64,000 bases of DNA from Lysobacter sp. CFH 32150 (GTDB taxonomy: Bacteria; Pseudomonadota; Gammaproteobacteria; Xanthomonadales; Xanthomonadaceae): assembly GCF_022758295.1 (NCBI RefSeq), contig NZ_JALDWJ010000011.1, positions 62,001 to 126,000 of the forward strand. Reading direction: 5' to 3'. A program made the translations under genes and the position numbers. Below are positions 1-8,933 of this stretch, piece by piece. Every line of letters starts with the position of its first letter. The stretch's first letter is position 1. The notes under the pieces were generated by a model. It made no database searches, had not been told where the DNA came from, and was given only the letters and a program-made list of their open reading frames with translations.

Positions 1-1419
1 GGCCTGCGCATTCAATGTTTTCGCGCTCATCCGCGTGCCGTCGTTGGGCACGGCGCGTTGCAACACCAGGTCGTCGGCGGGGAAGGCATCCGGATGGCCC
101 AGCGCACGCAGCGCAATGTACTGCGCGGTCCATGGGCCGATCCCGGGCAATGCGACCCAGCGCGAGACGAAGTCGTCGAGCATGCGCTCGGGTTTGAAAT
201 CGACGCGGCCGTCGAGCAACGCACGCGCCACCGTGCGCACAGTGTCGGCGCGCGCGCGGGTAAGACCGATGCTGGTGAGGTCGGCTTCGGCCAGCGCTTC
301 CGGTGTCGGGAACAGATGTTCGAGCCCGGGCGCGAAGGGAACAGGCAGCGTCTGGCCGAAACGTTGCGCCAATCGTGCCGTCACTGTGCGCGCCGCCGCC
401 ACGCTGACCTGTTGGCCGACGATCGCGCGGATCGCGATCTCGAAACCGTCCCAGCCGCTCGGCACGCGCAGGCCCGGATTTTGCTGCAACAGCGGGCGCA
501 GGCGCGGGCATGCCGACAACGCTTCGACGATCGTCTGCGGATCCGAATCGAGATCGAACATGCGGCGCAGGCGGTTGATGATCTGCAGCATCCGCGACGG
601 CTGTGCGCCGTGCAGTTCGAGCTTCAGCGCGTTCTCGCCGTCCGGCCATGCGGAAATCCGCAACCATCCGGGCGTGGCATTCGGGCCGGCGTCGATCGGC
701 GCGAAGACGCGCGCATAACTAGTGTCATCGACGACCTCCACGCCCGGCAATGCACGTCCGCGCAGGAAGTGCAGCATCGCGGCGAAATCGTAAGGTGGGC
801 GATAACCGAGTCGCAGCGTCAGCGTTTCGTCCGCCTGCACCACGGGACGCTTGCGCAGGTCGCGCGGTGCCATCCGGTAAGCCTCGCGGAAGGCGGCGTT
901 GAAGCGGCGCAGGCTGCCGAAACCCGCGGCCAGTGCGATTTCGGTGATCGGCAGTGCGGTCTCGGTAAGTAGTTGCTTCGCGAACAACAGGCGGCGCGTC
1001 CCGTGCACGCCGATCGGCGCAGCGCCGAGGCGTTCGACGAACAGGCGACGCAACTGCCGTTCACCAATGTCGACGCGTTCGGCCAGGGCCGACAGCGGTT
1101 GTTCGTCGAGTGCGCCTTGGTCGATCAGTTTCAACGCGCGCGCCAACACCGCATCACCGCGTCGCCAGGCGCCGTCGCCGGGCGATAGTTCCGGGCGGCA
1201 GCGCAGGCACGGCCGGAAACCGGCGGCTTCCGCAGCGGCGGCAGTCGCGTAGTACACGACCTTCTTCGCCCACGGCGCCGGGCACACCGGCCGGCAATAG
1301 ATGCGGGTGCTGAGGACCGCGGTGAAGAACAGCCCGTCAAAACGCGGGTCGCGGCTCAGCCGCGCCTGTTCGCAGACCTGCGGCGAGGGGAGGACGGCGA
1401 TGGCGGCGAGGTTCGACAT
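1..1419 (-). CDS. Ada/AlkA fusion: DNA-3-methyladenine glycosylase 2 with Ada metal-binding and AraC HTH domains (3' end cut by window)
   Basis: Removes alkylated bases from DNA. The reading frame is open from the ATG at 1419 to the window edge, so the C-terminus is missing. About 470 residues are visible. Residues 1-90 form the Ada-type zinc/methyl-acceptor domain, with Cys42, Cys46, Cys71 and Cys74 in the CxxxC...CxxC arrangement. An AraC-type HTH follows (about 95-185, ITEIALAAGFGSLRRFNAAF). The AlkA N-domain and the HhH-GPD glycosylase come last, with GIGPWTAQYIA and the catalytic-aspartate segment PADDLVLQRA near the cut end. The layout matches the regulatory Ada-AlkA fusions of actinobacteria and proteobacteria. 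Family knowledge suggests it senses methylphosphotriesters on Cys42; that role is inferred. Confidence 0.93.
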   Translation of the reverse strand, partial: MSNLAAIAVLPSPQVCEQARLSRDPRFDGLFFTAVLSTRIYCRPVCPAPWAKKVVYYATAAAAEAAGFRPCLRCRPELSPGDGAWRRGDAVLARALKLIDQGALDEQPLSALAERVDIGERQLRRLFVERLGAAPIGVHGTRRLLFAKQLLTETALPITEIALAAGFGSLRRFNAAFREAYRMAPRDLRKRPVVQADETLTLRLGYRPPYDFAAMLHFLRGRALPGVEVVDDTSYARVFAPIDAGPNATPGWLRISAWPDGENALKLELHGAQPSRMLQIINRLRRMFDLDSDPQTIVEALSACPRLRPLLQQNPGLRVPSGWDGFEIAIRAIVGQQVSVAAARTVTARLAQRFGQTLPVPFAPGLEHLFPTPEALAEADLTSIGLTRARADTVRTVARALLDGRVDFKPERMLDDFVSRWVALPGIGPWTAQYIALRALGHPDAFPADDLVLQRAVPNDGTRMSAKTLNAQA

Positions 1420-1539
1420 GGGGCACAGGCTAGCACCGCCACGCAGCGGCGACTCGCCGGATTCGGACATCGATACAGGCGCCTGGAAATGGCCGATGGC
1501 GGCCTATACTCGCCGCGGATCCACCCCGGGGAATTCACC

Positions 1540-1986
1540 ATGCTGCACCGTTACGCCATGCTCGCCTGGCTATCGATCGCCATGACTTCCGGTTGCGCCA
1601 CCGCGCAGACGCCATTACCCGTGATCGACCTGGACACGATCGATCTGAGCAAGGTCGATGGCGCTGCGCCCGTGCAGGCGCAAGTCGGGCAGATGCTGAG
1701 CATCTCGCTCACGGGCAATGCGAGCACCGGTTACAGCTGGGAATGGGATGAAGCGGCAGCGGCCGGCGTGCTGGTACGGGAACGCGACGTCGCGAAGGCC
1801 GATCCCGTGAAATCAGATCCCGTGAAATCCGATGCGCCACCGCTGGTCGGCAGTCCCAGCACCCAGGTCTGGCTGTTCCGTGCAGCCGCACCGGGCAAGG
1901 CCGAACTGCGCCTCGACTATCGTCGGCCGTGGGAGCAGGGCGTCGTGCCGGTGCAGACGGTGCGGCTGCAGATCGTCGTGCATTAA
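1540..1986 (+). CDS. Chagasin/I42-family cysteine protease inhibitor lipoprotein
   Basis: Predicted 148-residue secreted inhibitor of papain-like cysteine proteases. The start at 1540 begins directly with a lipoprotein signal and lipobox TSGC (Cys19). An in-frame ATG at 1489 would add 17 non-signal residues. Chagasin-family loops are visible: GNASTGYSW (about 59-67) corresponds to the NPTTGY loop and RPW (129-131) to the third loop. The middle loop, normally GxGGT, reads GSPSTQVW. A direct repeat at 1801-1830 encodes DPVKSDPVKSD in a surface segment between loops, probably a local duplication. It is convergent with the phosphodiesterase gene, and the two ends overlap by 4 nt. The target protease is not apparent; an endogenous or host enzyme is possible. 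Confidence 0.85.
   Translation: MLHRYAMLAWLSIAMTSGCATAQTPLPVIDLDTIDLSKVDGAAPVQAQVGQMLSISLTGNASTGYSWEWDEAAAAGVLVRERDVAKADPVKSDPVKSDAPPLVGSPSTQVWLFRAAAPGKAELRLDYRRPWEQGVVPVQTVRLQIVVH
1801..1830 (+). repeat. Two tandem 15-bp repeats inside the chagasin-like gene
   Basis: The unit GATCCCGTGAAATCM occurs twice back to back and encodes DPVKS twice. It is in frame, so it lengthens a loop of the protein without disrupting it. Confidence 0.9.
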
Positions 1987-3224
1987 CGCGCGGCGTTGCG
2001 CAACGCGGGACGCAGCGACGTGATGTCGCCGTCGTTCGGCAACGGTTCGATCCGCAACAACCGCGCCAGCAACGGATAGACATCGACGTTGTCGAACGCA
2101 TCGATGCGTACGCCATCGCCGAAGTCCGGTCCGTCGGCGACGAAGACCGCACGCATTTCCGGCGTTTCCGGGGCATAGCCATGCGCGCCGTGCGGGGCTT
2201 CGCGCTCTCTCTCGTCCGCGCGGGTGACCAGCTCCCAGCCCGGATCGGCCTGGCACACGATGGGTGGAACGCGTGGATGGCTGCCGTAATGCCACTGCAC
2301 GGGCAGTTCGTGCTTGCGCCAGCAGGTTGAATGTGGATGACGGCCGAGCAGCGCACGTTCGAGCGCCGCACTGCGTTCGGGGCGCGGCGAGACGCCCACC
2401 ACTTCGCCGATGGCGACGATTTCAGCGCCGTCGATGCGGAGTCCGGCCGCCTGTAGGTAGTCGTCCAGGTATTCGCGTCCACTGGTGTCGACCATGCCAT
2501 GGTCGGACACCACGACCATGTCGATGCGGTCTCGCAGCCCGCGCGAGTCGAATCCTGCCAGCAGGCGGGCGAGCGCATCATCGACTTCGCGCATGGCAGC
2601 GGCGGCTTCCTGCGAGTGCGTGCCATGTGCGTGTGACGCGCTGTCGACGTGGTTGAAATACAGCGTGATGAATCCGGGTCGTTCCGCAGCCGGGCGCTCC
2701 ATCCACGCCAGCACCTGATCCACGCGCTGCTCCGCCGTGACGTCGTAGCTGAACTTGTGCCAGTCGCGTGGATGCTGCCCCGCGATGGGTGCTTCCGATC
2801 CCGGCCAGAACATCGTCGCCGCGCGTCCGCCACGTTTCTGCAGCGTGACCCAGATGGGTTCGCCGCCCCACCAGCGTGGGTCCTCCACCGCTCCACGTGC
2901 GCGCAGTGCAAATGTCCCGAGCACCGGATCGAGCATCGTGTTGTGGACGATGCCGTGATGGTCCGGTCGCAATCCGGTCACCAGTGTGTAGTGGTTCGGG
3001 AACGTGAGCGTCGGATACGACGGATTCATCCATTCCGCCTGCACGCCATCGCGGGCGAGGGCATCCAGCGTCGGCATGCGTCCGCTGCCGATGAGGTCGG
3101 CACGCAGGCCGTCGATCGAGATGAGTACGACCGTCGGCGTGCGGGCGGTCAGTGGCGGCGAGCTCGCGCAGGCAGCGAGCCCCAGGGCCAGCAGGAGCGT
3201 GGAGAGCAATCGGAACAGGCGCAT
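1983..3224 (-). CDS. Alkaline phosphatase/nucleotide pyrophosphatase (NPP) family lipoprotein
   Basis: 413-residue metal-dependent phosphodiesterase or pyrophosphatase, likely on the periplasmic side of a membrane. The ATG at 3224 starts a lipoprotein signal with lipobox LAAC; an ATG at 3245 adds seven residues with no signal character. NPP-family motifs are the metal-binding SIDGLR segment, the nucleophile-Thr motif TFPNHYTLVTGL, and SDHGM with HVDSASHAHG, which supply metal-binding Asp and His residues. The length of about 400 residues is normal for bacterial ENPP-like proteins. The substrate (nucleotides, phosphodiester lipids or other) cannot be told from sequence. Its 3' end overlaps the convergent inhibitor gene by 4 nt. 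Confidence 0.92.
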   Translation of the reverse strand: MRLFRLLSTLLLALGLAACASSPPLTARTPTVVLISIDGLRADLIGSGRMPTLDALARDGVQAEWMNPSYPTLTFPNHYTLVTGLRPDHHGIVHNTMLDPVLGTFALRARGAVEDPRWWGGEPIWVTLQKRGGRAATMFWPGSEAPIAGQHPRDWHKFSYDVTAEQRVDQVLAWMERPAAERPGFITLYFNHVDSASHAHGTHSQEAAAAMREVDDALARLLAGFDSRGLRDRIDMVVVSDHGMVDTSGREYLDDYLQAAGLRIDGAEIVAIGEVVGVSPRPERSAALERALLGRHPHSTCWRKHELPVQWHYGSHPRVPPIVCQADPGWELVTRADEREREAPHGAHGYAPETPEMRAVFVADGPDFGDGVRIDAFDNVDVYPLLARLLRIEPLPNDGDITSLRPALRNAAR

Positions 3225-3324
3225 GTCGCGATGATAAAGCCGCACCGTGGCGGGATGACTTCAGTCCGTTGTCACCGACCCAGCGCGGTGGGATAGTCGG
3301 GCCGGTTCAAAGCGGAGTCCGCAC

Positions 3325-3858
3325 ATGCACCGCACCGCCATCCTGCTTGCAGGCCTGATCGCTGCGAGCGCCGCCGTCAGCGCAACCGAGCAACCCGCAC
3401 CGAAGTTGAGCGCCGCCGAATGCGAAGTCTGGGCGCGTGAAGCAAGCTTCGCGCAATCGGTCGCCGACCACGACGCAGCGAAGTTCGTAGAGCACCTGCA
3501 TGCCGACGCCTCATTCATCGATGGCGGCGGTAACGTCGCTCGCGGACGCGACGGGGTGGCGAAGGAATGGGCGCCGCTCATCGCAGGGAAGGGCATCGCA
3601 CTGCACTGGTATCCCGACGCGGTCACCATCGCCGGTGATACTGGCATCGCGCTGTCGCGCGGCCCGTACTGGATCGAAAATCTCGCGCCGGATGCGAAAC
3701 AGCGCTATGTGGCGGGTCGCTTCATCTCGACCTGGGTGCGCAACGATGCCGGCCAATGGCACGTGCTGTACGACGGCGGCGGTGGGGCGCCAACACCCGC
3801 GAGCGAAGCCGAGATCGAAACGCTGAAGGCGAGTCGCAAGACTTGCCCGGGCAGCTGA
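3325..3858 (+). CDS. Secreted SnoaL/DUF4440-like protein
   Basis: 177 residues. The first 20 (MHRTAILLAGLIAASAAVSA) form a clear Sec signal, so the protein is probably periplasmic. The rest has the NTF2/SnoaL cone-fold pattern: an N-terminal helix (AREASFAQSVADHDAAKFVEHL), FIDGGG, a G-D-T-G-I-A strand, and a terminal W-[HV] strand (GQWHVLYDGGG). Such proteins are either small enzymes or ligand-binding domains and no active site is evident. It is convergent with the TetR gene and ends on the base before it. A second, unrelated-looking copy of the fold is encoded at 25550-25993. Confidence 0.8.
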   Translation: MHRTAILLAGLIAASAAVSATEQPAPKLSAAECEVWAREASFAQSVADHDAAKFVEHLHADASFIDGGGNVARGRDGVAKEWAPLIAGKGIALHWYPDAVTIAGDTGIALSRGPYWIENLAPDAKQRYVAGRFISTWVRNDAGQWHVLYDGGGGAPTPASEAEIETLKASRKTCPGS

Positions 3859-4440
3859 TCAGCTTTTCAAACCATCCAGCACGCGCTGCAGCGAGCGCCG
3901 ATAGAACACACGGAACTCGTCCGGTTCGTAACTGAAGCGGCCGGCGCGGTACAGCGTCACCAGGCCATGCGAATGCGCCCAGACCGTCATCGCGGCTTCC
4001 AGCACGTCGTCCTTGCGGAACAGGCCCTCGCCCATGCCTTCGCGCAACAGTTCGATCATCAGGTTGAACGTCGGCGACCCGGGCGCGCGGAACCCTTCCG
4101 GGAAACGGCGCATTCCCTTGCGGGTTTCGGCGAACACGTAATCGAACACGTGCGGATGTGCCAGCGCGTATTCCAGGTAGGCCTGCTGCGTGCCGAGCAA
4201 CCGCGCTTCCACATCGCCGTCGCGGGTGTATTCGGACCAGTAGTCCAGCAGCTGCAGGAAGCCGCGGTCGGAGATGCTCTTCAGCAGGGCTTCGCGATTG
4301 GGGAAGTGGCGATAGATCGCCATCGCCGACAGTCCCACCGCGTCGGCGACGCGGCGCATGCTGACCGCGCCGGCGCCTTCGTTCTCGAGGATCGACAAGG
4401 CCGCGTCGGCAATGCGTTCGGATGTGTTGGACTGCGTCAT
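3859..4440 (-). CDS. TetR/AcrR-family transcriptional regulator
   Basis: 193 residues. The N-terminal HTH (about 5-50) has the typical sequence RIADAALSILENEGAG...MRRVADAVGLS...YRHFPNREALL. The C-terminal ligand domain includes FDYVFAETRKGMRRFPEG. The ATG at 4440 is preferred over 4515 because the HTH begins a few residues after it and a palindromic site lies immediately upstream. It is divergent from hutU across 146 bp, so it could control hutU as well as itself. Histidine utilisation is usually regulated by HutC (GntR family), so control of hutU is only a possibility. Confidence 0.92.
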   Translation of the reverse strand: MTQSNTSERIADAALSILENEGAGAVSMRRVADAVGLSAMAIYRHFPNREALLKSISDRGFLQLLDYWSEYTRDGDVEARLLGTQQAYLEYALAHPHVFDYVFAETRKGMRRFPEGFRAPGSPTFNLMIELLREGMGEGLFRKDDVLEAAMTVWAHSHGLVTLYRAGRFSYEPDEFRVFYRRSLQRVLDGLKS

Positions 4441-4456
4441 GTGTACACCGTATACG
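4441..4456. promoter_or_regulatory. Possible TetR operator: two abutting 8-bp palindromes
   Basis: GTGTACAC directly followed by CGTATACG. Each half is a perfect palindrome. The site begins one base upstream of the TetR start codon, a usual place for autorepression. A TetR-type operator is inferred from position and symmetry only. Confidence 0.5.
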
Positions 4457-4586
4457 AAAACACTTAAACTACGCGGCGGGCCACGCCGGATAGCGGATTG
4501 TAGGCAGCCTTTCATTCTCGCGCCCGACGGCCCAGTATGCGGGCCCTGAATTCCGGCCCTCGATTACCTCTCCAGCGGAGTTTTTC

Positions 4587-6260
4587 ATGTCCACCCGCAT
4601 CGATCGCAACCGCGTCATCCGCGCCCCGCGCGGCACCGAGATCTCCTGCAAATCGTGGCTCAGCGAAGCCGCGTACCGGATGATCCAGAACAACCTCGAC
4701 CCGGACGTGGCAGAAAACCCGACCGAACTGGTCGTCTACGGCGGCATCGGCCGCGCCGCGCGCGATTGGGAATCCTTCGACGCCATCCTCAAGTCGCTGC
4801 GCGAACTCGACGACAACGAGACGCTGCTGATCCAGTCCGGCAAGCCCGTCGGCATCTTCCCCACGCACGCGGATGCACCGCGCGTGCTGCTCGCCAATTC
4901 CAACCTGGTCCCGCACTGGGCCACGTGGGAACACTTCAATGAGCTCGATAAGAAGGGCCTGATGATGTACGGCCAGATGACGGCCGGTTCGTGGATCTAC
5001 ATCGGCTCGCAGGGCATCGTGCAGGGCACGTACGAAACCTTCGTCGAGATGGGCCGCCAACACTACAACGGCGACCTCAAGGGCAAATGGATCCTCACCG
5101 CCGGTCTCGGCGGCATGGGCGGCGCGCAGCCTCTCGCCGCGACGCTCGCCGGTGCGTGCTCGCTCAACATCGAATGCCAGCAGAAGAGCATCGACATGCG
5201 CCTGCGCACGCGTTACGTCGACGAGCAGGCCACCGATCTCGACGACGCGCTTGCGCGCATCGAGAAGTACACCGAAGCAGGACAGGCCAAGTCGATCGCG
5301 TTGCTCGGCAACGCCGCCGAACTCCTGCCCGAACTCGTGCGACGCGGCGTGCGCCCCGATGCCGTCACCGACCAGACCTCCGCGCACGATCCCGTGCACG
5401 GCTACCTGCCGATCGGTTGGACCGTCGAGCAGTGGCTGACCCTGCAGAAGCAGGACCCCGAACGCGTGCGTGACGCGGCGAAGAAATCGATGCGTGTGCA
5501 CGTCGAAGCGATGCTCGCATTCGAGGACATGGGCATCCCCGTGTTCGACTACGGCAACAACATCCGCCAGATGGCGTTCGACGAAGGCTGCAAGAACGCG
5601 TTCGACTTCCCCGGCTTCGTTCCCGCCTACGTGCGCCCGCTGTTCTGCCGCGGCATCGGCCCGTTCCGCTGGGTCGCGCTCAGCGGCGATCCCGAGGACA
5701 TCTACAAGACCGACGCCAAGGTCAAGGAACTGATCCCCGACGACGCGCACCTGCACCGCTGGCTCGACATGGCGCGCGAACGCATCAGCTTCCAGGGCCT
5801 CCCCGCCCGCATCTGCTGGGTCGGCCTCGGCCTGCGCCACAAGCTCGGCCTCGCGTTCAACGAGATGGTGCGCAATGGCGAGTTGAAGGCGCCGGTCGTG
5901 ATCGGTCGCGATCATCTCGACAGCGGCTCGGTGGCATCACCGAATCGCGAGACCGAAGCGATGAAGGATGGCAGTGATGCCGTGTCTGACTGGCCGTTGC
6001 TCAACGCGATGTTGAATGTTGCTGGTGGCGCGACTTGGGTGTCGCTGCATCATGGTGGTGGGGTGGGGATGGGGTATTCGCAGCACTCGGGTGTGGTCAT
6101 CGTCTGCGATGGCAGCGAGGCCGCTGACCGACGGATTGCACGTGTTCTATGGAATGACCCGGGTACCGGTGTCATGCGGCATGCGGATGCGGGGTATGAG
6201 ATTGCGAAGGCGTGTGCGCGGGAGCAGGGACTGAAGCTGCCGATGATGTCAGCGTCCTGA
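4587..6260 (+). CDS. hutU: Urocanate hydratase (urocanase)
   Basis: Converts urocanate to imidazolonepropionate, the second step of histidine degradation, using bound NAD+. The 557 residues match the usual bacterial length, and the sequence follows the family throughout ([59 protein letters not shown]). The active-site Cys is residue 410 in [11 protein letters not shown]. An upstream AGCGGAG provides the ribosome site. No hutH, hutI or hutG is in the window, so the gene is separated from the rest of the pathway. From about 5990 to the stop, codon choice shifts toward GGT/GGG/CAT/GCG and away from the C-ending codons of the first 1.4 kb. Confidence 0.98.
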   Translation: MSTRIDRNRVIRAPRGTEISCKSWLSEAAYRMIQNNLDPDVAENPTELVVYGGIGRAARDWESFDAILKSLRELDDNETLLIQSGKPVGIFPTHADAPRVLLANSNLVPHWATWEHFNELDKKGLMMYGQMTAGSWIYIGSQGIVQGTYETFVEMGRQHYNGDLKGKWILTAGLGGMGGAQPLAATLAGACSLNIECQQKSIDMRLRTRYVDEQATDLDDALARIEKYTEAGQAKSIALLGNAAELLPELVRRGVRPDAVTDQTSAHDPVHGYLPIGWTVEQWLTLQKQDPERVRDAAKKSMRVHVEAMLAFEDMGIPVFDYGNNIRQMAFDEGCKNAFDFPGFVPAYVRPLFCRGIGPFRWVALSGDPEDIYKTDAKVKELIPDDAHLHRWLDMARERISFQGLPARICWVGLGLRHKLGLAFNEMVRNGELKAPVVIGRDHLDSGSVASPNRETEAMKDGSDAVSDWPLLNAMLNVAGGATWVSLHHGGGVGMGYSQHSGVVIVCDGSEAADRRIARVLWNDPGTGVMRHADAGYEIAKACAREQGLKLPMMSAS

Positions 6261-6288
6261 CGGATAACAATCGCTTGAGTAAGCACTC

Positions 6289-8754
6289 ATGACCGATACA
6301 CGAAGGTTCGTTAAGGTTTTTCTGGCATCTCCAGGAGATCTAGGGGAGGAACGAAAAGCTGCAAAGTCTGCAGTTGATGAATTCAATGCTCTACTCGCAG
6401 AAACCTATGGATGCCAAGTCGAGTTGGTCGGATGGGAGGACACGGTATCGGTCTTCGGAAGACCTCAAGAGACGATAAATCGCGAGCTCGAAAGATGCGA
6501 GCTATTCATTGGAATGATGTGGCGAAAATGGGGGAGTCCGCCCGATAGCTCGGGCAAATTCTCCTCTGGTTTTGAAGAGGAGTTCCGAACTTCGGTTGAG
6601 CGTCGAAAGTCATTGGGCCGCCCTGAAATAAGTATGTTCTTCAAGGAAGTTGGCGAAGAGTTTACAAAGGATCCTGGAGATCAACTAAAACGAGTGCTTG
6701 AGTTCAAGGCAGAACTCATCGATGGAAAGGCGCTTCTATTTGAGGGATTCTTGGATGCGAAAGATTTCGAGCGGAAATTCTTTCGCTGTATTACAAACTA
6801 CGTAAGACGCCTTGCTGAAGACGAAGCAGAGAAGTCCGCGGAGGAGAGCCAAGCCCCACGGTCGACTGCAGGCGGAGTGGATGCCGCCGACGTAGACCAG
6901 GCTGAATTTGAAGGCCCTTTTTCGATTGAGGGCGCGAAGTTCATCCGTGAATTTGTTTCCAAAACAGAACGGCCAAATAAGGGCCAGATCACGGATGTTG
7001 ATATAGCGAGATTCCGCCTTCTAGGGTCGTTGCTAAAAGAGCCAGCCAACGACGCTAATACACTCGGCGTTCATGATGCCAACCTGCTGTATCGTGCAGC
7101 GCACAGCCGCCAGTTTGGCCATGCCGAGTACCGAGGCCTCCTATCTGCAGGTTTTCGAAATGTGCGGCATGAAAATGCGCCTCTTTGGACATGGCTCACC
7201 AAGGTGCAGTCGTGGTCACCGAACGCGATCATTTGGGCAACTTTAGGAAGCGATGCGGAAGAGCGCGCTGGTGCACTTTCGATCATGCGCCTTGCTGAAG
7301 AACCAATCCATGAGGGGGCCGCATTTGACAGACAAACATGGATTGAAAGTTGGCTTTCAGAAGATACGACGTCTGCAGTAAAAGTTGCTGCGTTATCGTA
7401 CTTGGCTGTATGCGGCAACTCAGCCGATGTCCCTAGGATCAGACAGGAGTTTGACAGGAGCGATAGCACGACAGTCAGTGTTGCTGCAGATGCCATCATT
7501 CGCATACACATTAAAGACGGTCGCAACAAAGCACTTGCTTCCCTATACGAATTGCGACCGGCTTCGGTAAATAAAGGTGTTCTTCGAAAGATCTTCTATG
7601 AGCATGGCTCTGAGATTTCAGCCGAGGCGCTGCTGGAAGGGGTAACTCAGCCGTGTGCGGAAGTCAGGAGGATAGCCGCCGAGCTGACTTACAAACGTGG
7701 AATTCTGACGCTTGAGTTGGCCGATGTTCTTATTTCAGATAGCGACGCAAGGGTTCGGCTGTTTGCCCTGAAGGCGCTCACGGATGCTGGAAGAACAATT
7801 TCTAATGATCAGGCTAGGCAGATTCTGTTAAAGCCTAATCAGAAGAACGCTTTTACTCTCAGCGGTGGTTTCAACTTCGCAGGTGATGCTGCTTATTCTG
7901 AATTTAAGCGCGAGCGCCTAATGTCGCTTCCGATGAGTGCACTCAGTGAAATTGTTTCCACAGAAAGCGTATTCGCCCGAGAAGGCATGATTGCCTTGTC
8001 TGAACGCAAGTTTCGGAGCATGGGCGCTGACTTACGGCGGTCAGTCGATGACCAATTTGAGAAGGCAGTCGTAGAGGGAATTTCAGATCTAGTGCGCAAG
8101 TACGGCGAGGGAAGCCAACTGGTTGCCGATGCGCGTCGCCTTGAAAATCACCTGCGCAAGGATTACACAAGATTGGCGCTTAGCGTGCTATGTCAAAAAT
8201 CGGACCCTTCTGACCTGTCAAGAATTAGGGCTTCATTGGGAAGCCGCTTTGTTGAGTACTCGGCTTGTGATGTCGAGTACATGCGTAAGTTTGGTGAATG
8301 GGCGGATATTCCGTTGCTGATTGATTCTCTGGACCGCGTCAGTGGACTGGGCGGTCTCCTCATTGGGGGCGATGATGATCATTTTCGCGCTGTAGCCCGC
8401 GCTATGTATGAACTCGGACGAGAGAGACTGCCAGACTTGTTCTTAATTCCGGCGCCCGACCGTTTGAGGGCTTATGTGTTGCTGGAAGTGGCCGATAAGC
8501 TGATGCGCGATTTGCCTAATTCATTTTTCCTTTCACTATTGAAGGCGGAATCTGACTTTTTGCGTAAGGTTGTCGTATTGAAATGTGTTCGCGCCTTGCC
8601 AAAAGCGCGGCTTGAGGAAATTCTATCTACATATTTATCGGCTGAAGAATATCGCTACTACAATGTGATTCATTGGTTAGATATGGCAGTGTCTCTGCCA
8701 AAGTCTCGCTCTGCAGGTATAGCTGCGAAAGTATTGATGGAGAATTGGGGCTGA
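6289..8754 (+). CDS. DUF4062 N-terminal domain plus HEAT-like repeats; probable acquired gene, candidate immune-type effector
   Basis: 821 residues, cytoplasmic, no signal. Residues 5-185 match DUF4062, a TIR/Rossmann-like domain usually found at the N-terminus of NTPase- or repeat-bearing proteins. Supporting motifs are VFLASPGDLGEER (10-22), ETINRELERCELFIGMMW (61-78) and SGFEEEF (93-99); the acidic run lies where TIR-like folds carry the catalytic Glu. A charged linker (about 186-205) leads to a long helical region with HEAT-like units at roughly 330-480 (SDSDARVRLFALKALTDAG). No Walker A motif is visible, so it is not a classic STAND protein. Base composition is clearly different: the line at 7441-7500 counts 30/60 G+C against 40/60 at 5281-5340 in hutU. 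Horizontal acquisition is likely; an anti-phage role is inference. Confidence 0.85.
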   Translation: MTDTRRFVKVFLASPGDLGEERKAAKSAVDEFNALLAETYGCQVELVGWEDTVSVFGRPQETINRELERCELFIGMMWRKWGSPPDSSGKFSSGFEEEFRTSVERRKSLGRPEISMFFKEVGEEFTKDPGDQLKRVLEFKAELIDGKALLFEGFLDAKDFERKFFRCITNYVRRLAEDEAEKSAEESQAPRSTAGGVDAADVDQAEFEGPFSIEGAKFIREFVSKTERPNKGQITDVDIARFRLLGSLLKEPANDANTLGVHDANLLYRAAHSRQFGHAEYRGLLSAGFRNVRHENAPLWTWLTKVQSWSPNAIIWATLGSDAEERAGALSIMRLAEEPIHEGAAFDRQTWIESWLSEDTTSAVKVAALSYLAVCGNSADVPRIRQEFDRSDSTTVSVAADAIIRIHIKDGRNKALASLYELRPASVNKGVLRKIFYEHGSEISAEALLEGVTQPCAEVRRIAAELTYKRGILTLELADVLISDSDARVRLFALKALTDAGRTISNDQARQILLKPNQKNAFTLSGGFNFAGDAAYSEFKRERLMSLPMSALSEIVSTESVFAREGMIALSERKFRSMGADLRRSVDDQFEKAVVEGISDLVRKYGEGSQLVADARRLENHLRKDYTRLALSVLCQKSDPSDLSRIRASLGSRFVEYSACDVEYMRKFGEWADIPLLIDSLDRVSGLGGLLIGGDDDHFRAVARAMYELGRERLPDLFLIPAPDRLRAYVLLEVADKLMRDLPNSFFLSLLKAESDFLRKVVVLKCVRALPKARLEEILSTYLSAEEYRYYNVIHWLDMAVSLPKSRSAGIAAKVLMENWG

Positions 8755-8780
8755 GCCGCGAGCCGCAGATCGCAGAAGCA

Positions 8781-8846
8781 TGGGTCAGAGTGCAGCACGC
8801 GTAGGGCGCAATAACCGAAGAGTGGGGTCAGAGAACATTTCCGTTT
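8781..8846. repeat. Two degenerate copies of a GGGGTCAGAG repeat
   Basis: TGGGTCAGAGTGCA at 8781 and GTGGGGTCAGAGAACATTTCC at 8822 are variants of one motif. A third, AGGGGCAGAGTGCA, occurs at 9172. Similar GGGGTCAGAGT ends are seen around IS200-like/RAYT elements in Xanthomonadaceae. No transposase remains here. The cluster sits just after the AT-rich DUF4062 gene. Confidence 0.55.
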
Positions 8847-8933
8847 CAAACGACATTATTCCCTGATGTCGTTCGTAGGCCATTCGTTACGCACAGCCCA
8901 CAATGCAACCCCTAGAGATCAACTGGATGTGTC

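Noticed and set aside
1709-2911. 400-codon minus-strand ORF in another frame over the phosphodiesterase gene
   Set aside because: It is Arg/Ser/Pro-rich with no domain and lies antisense or out of frame to a clear family member. This is common in GC-rich DNA.
4512-5915. 467-codon minus-strand ORF opposite hutU
   Set aside because: hutU is unmistakable on the plus strand; this ORF is a GC-skew artefact.
6289-8754. Possible STAND NTPase within the DUF4062 protein
   Set aside because: No GxxxxGK[ST] motif was found; SGKFSS at 88-93 is not in a P-loop context.
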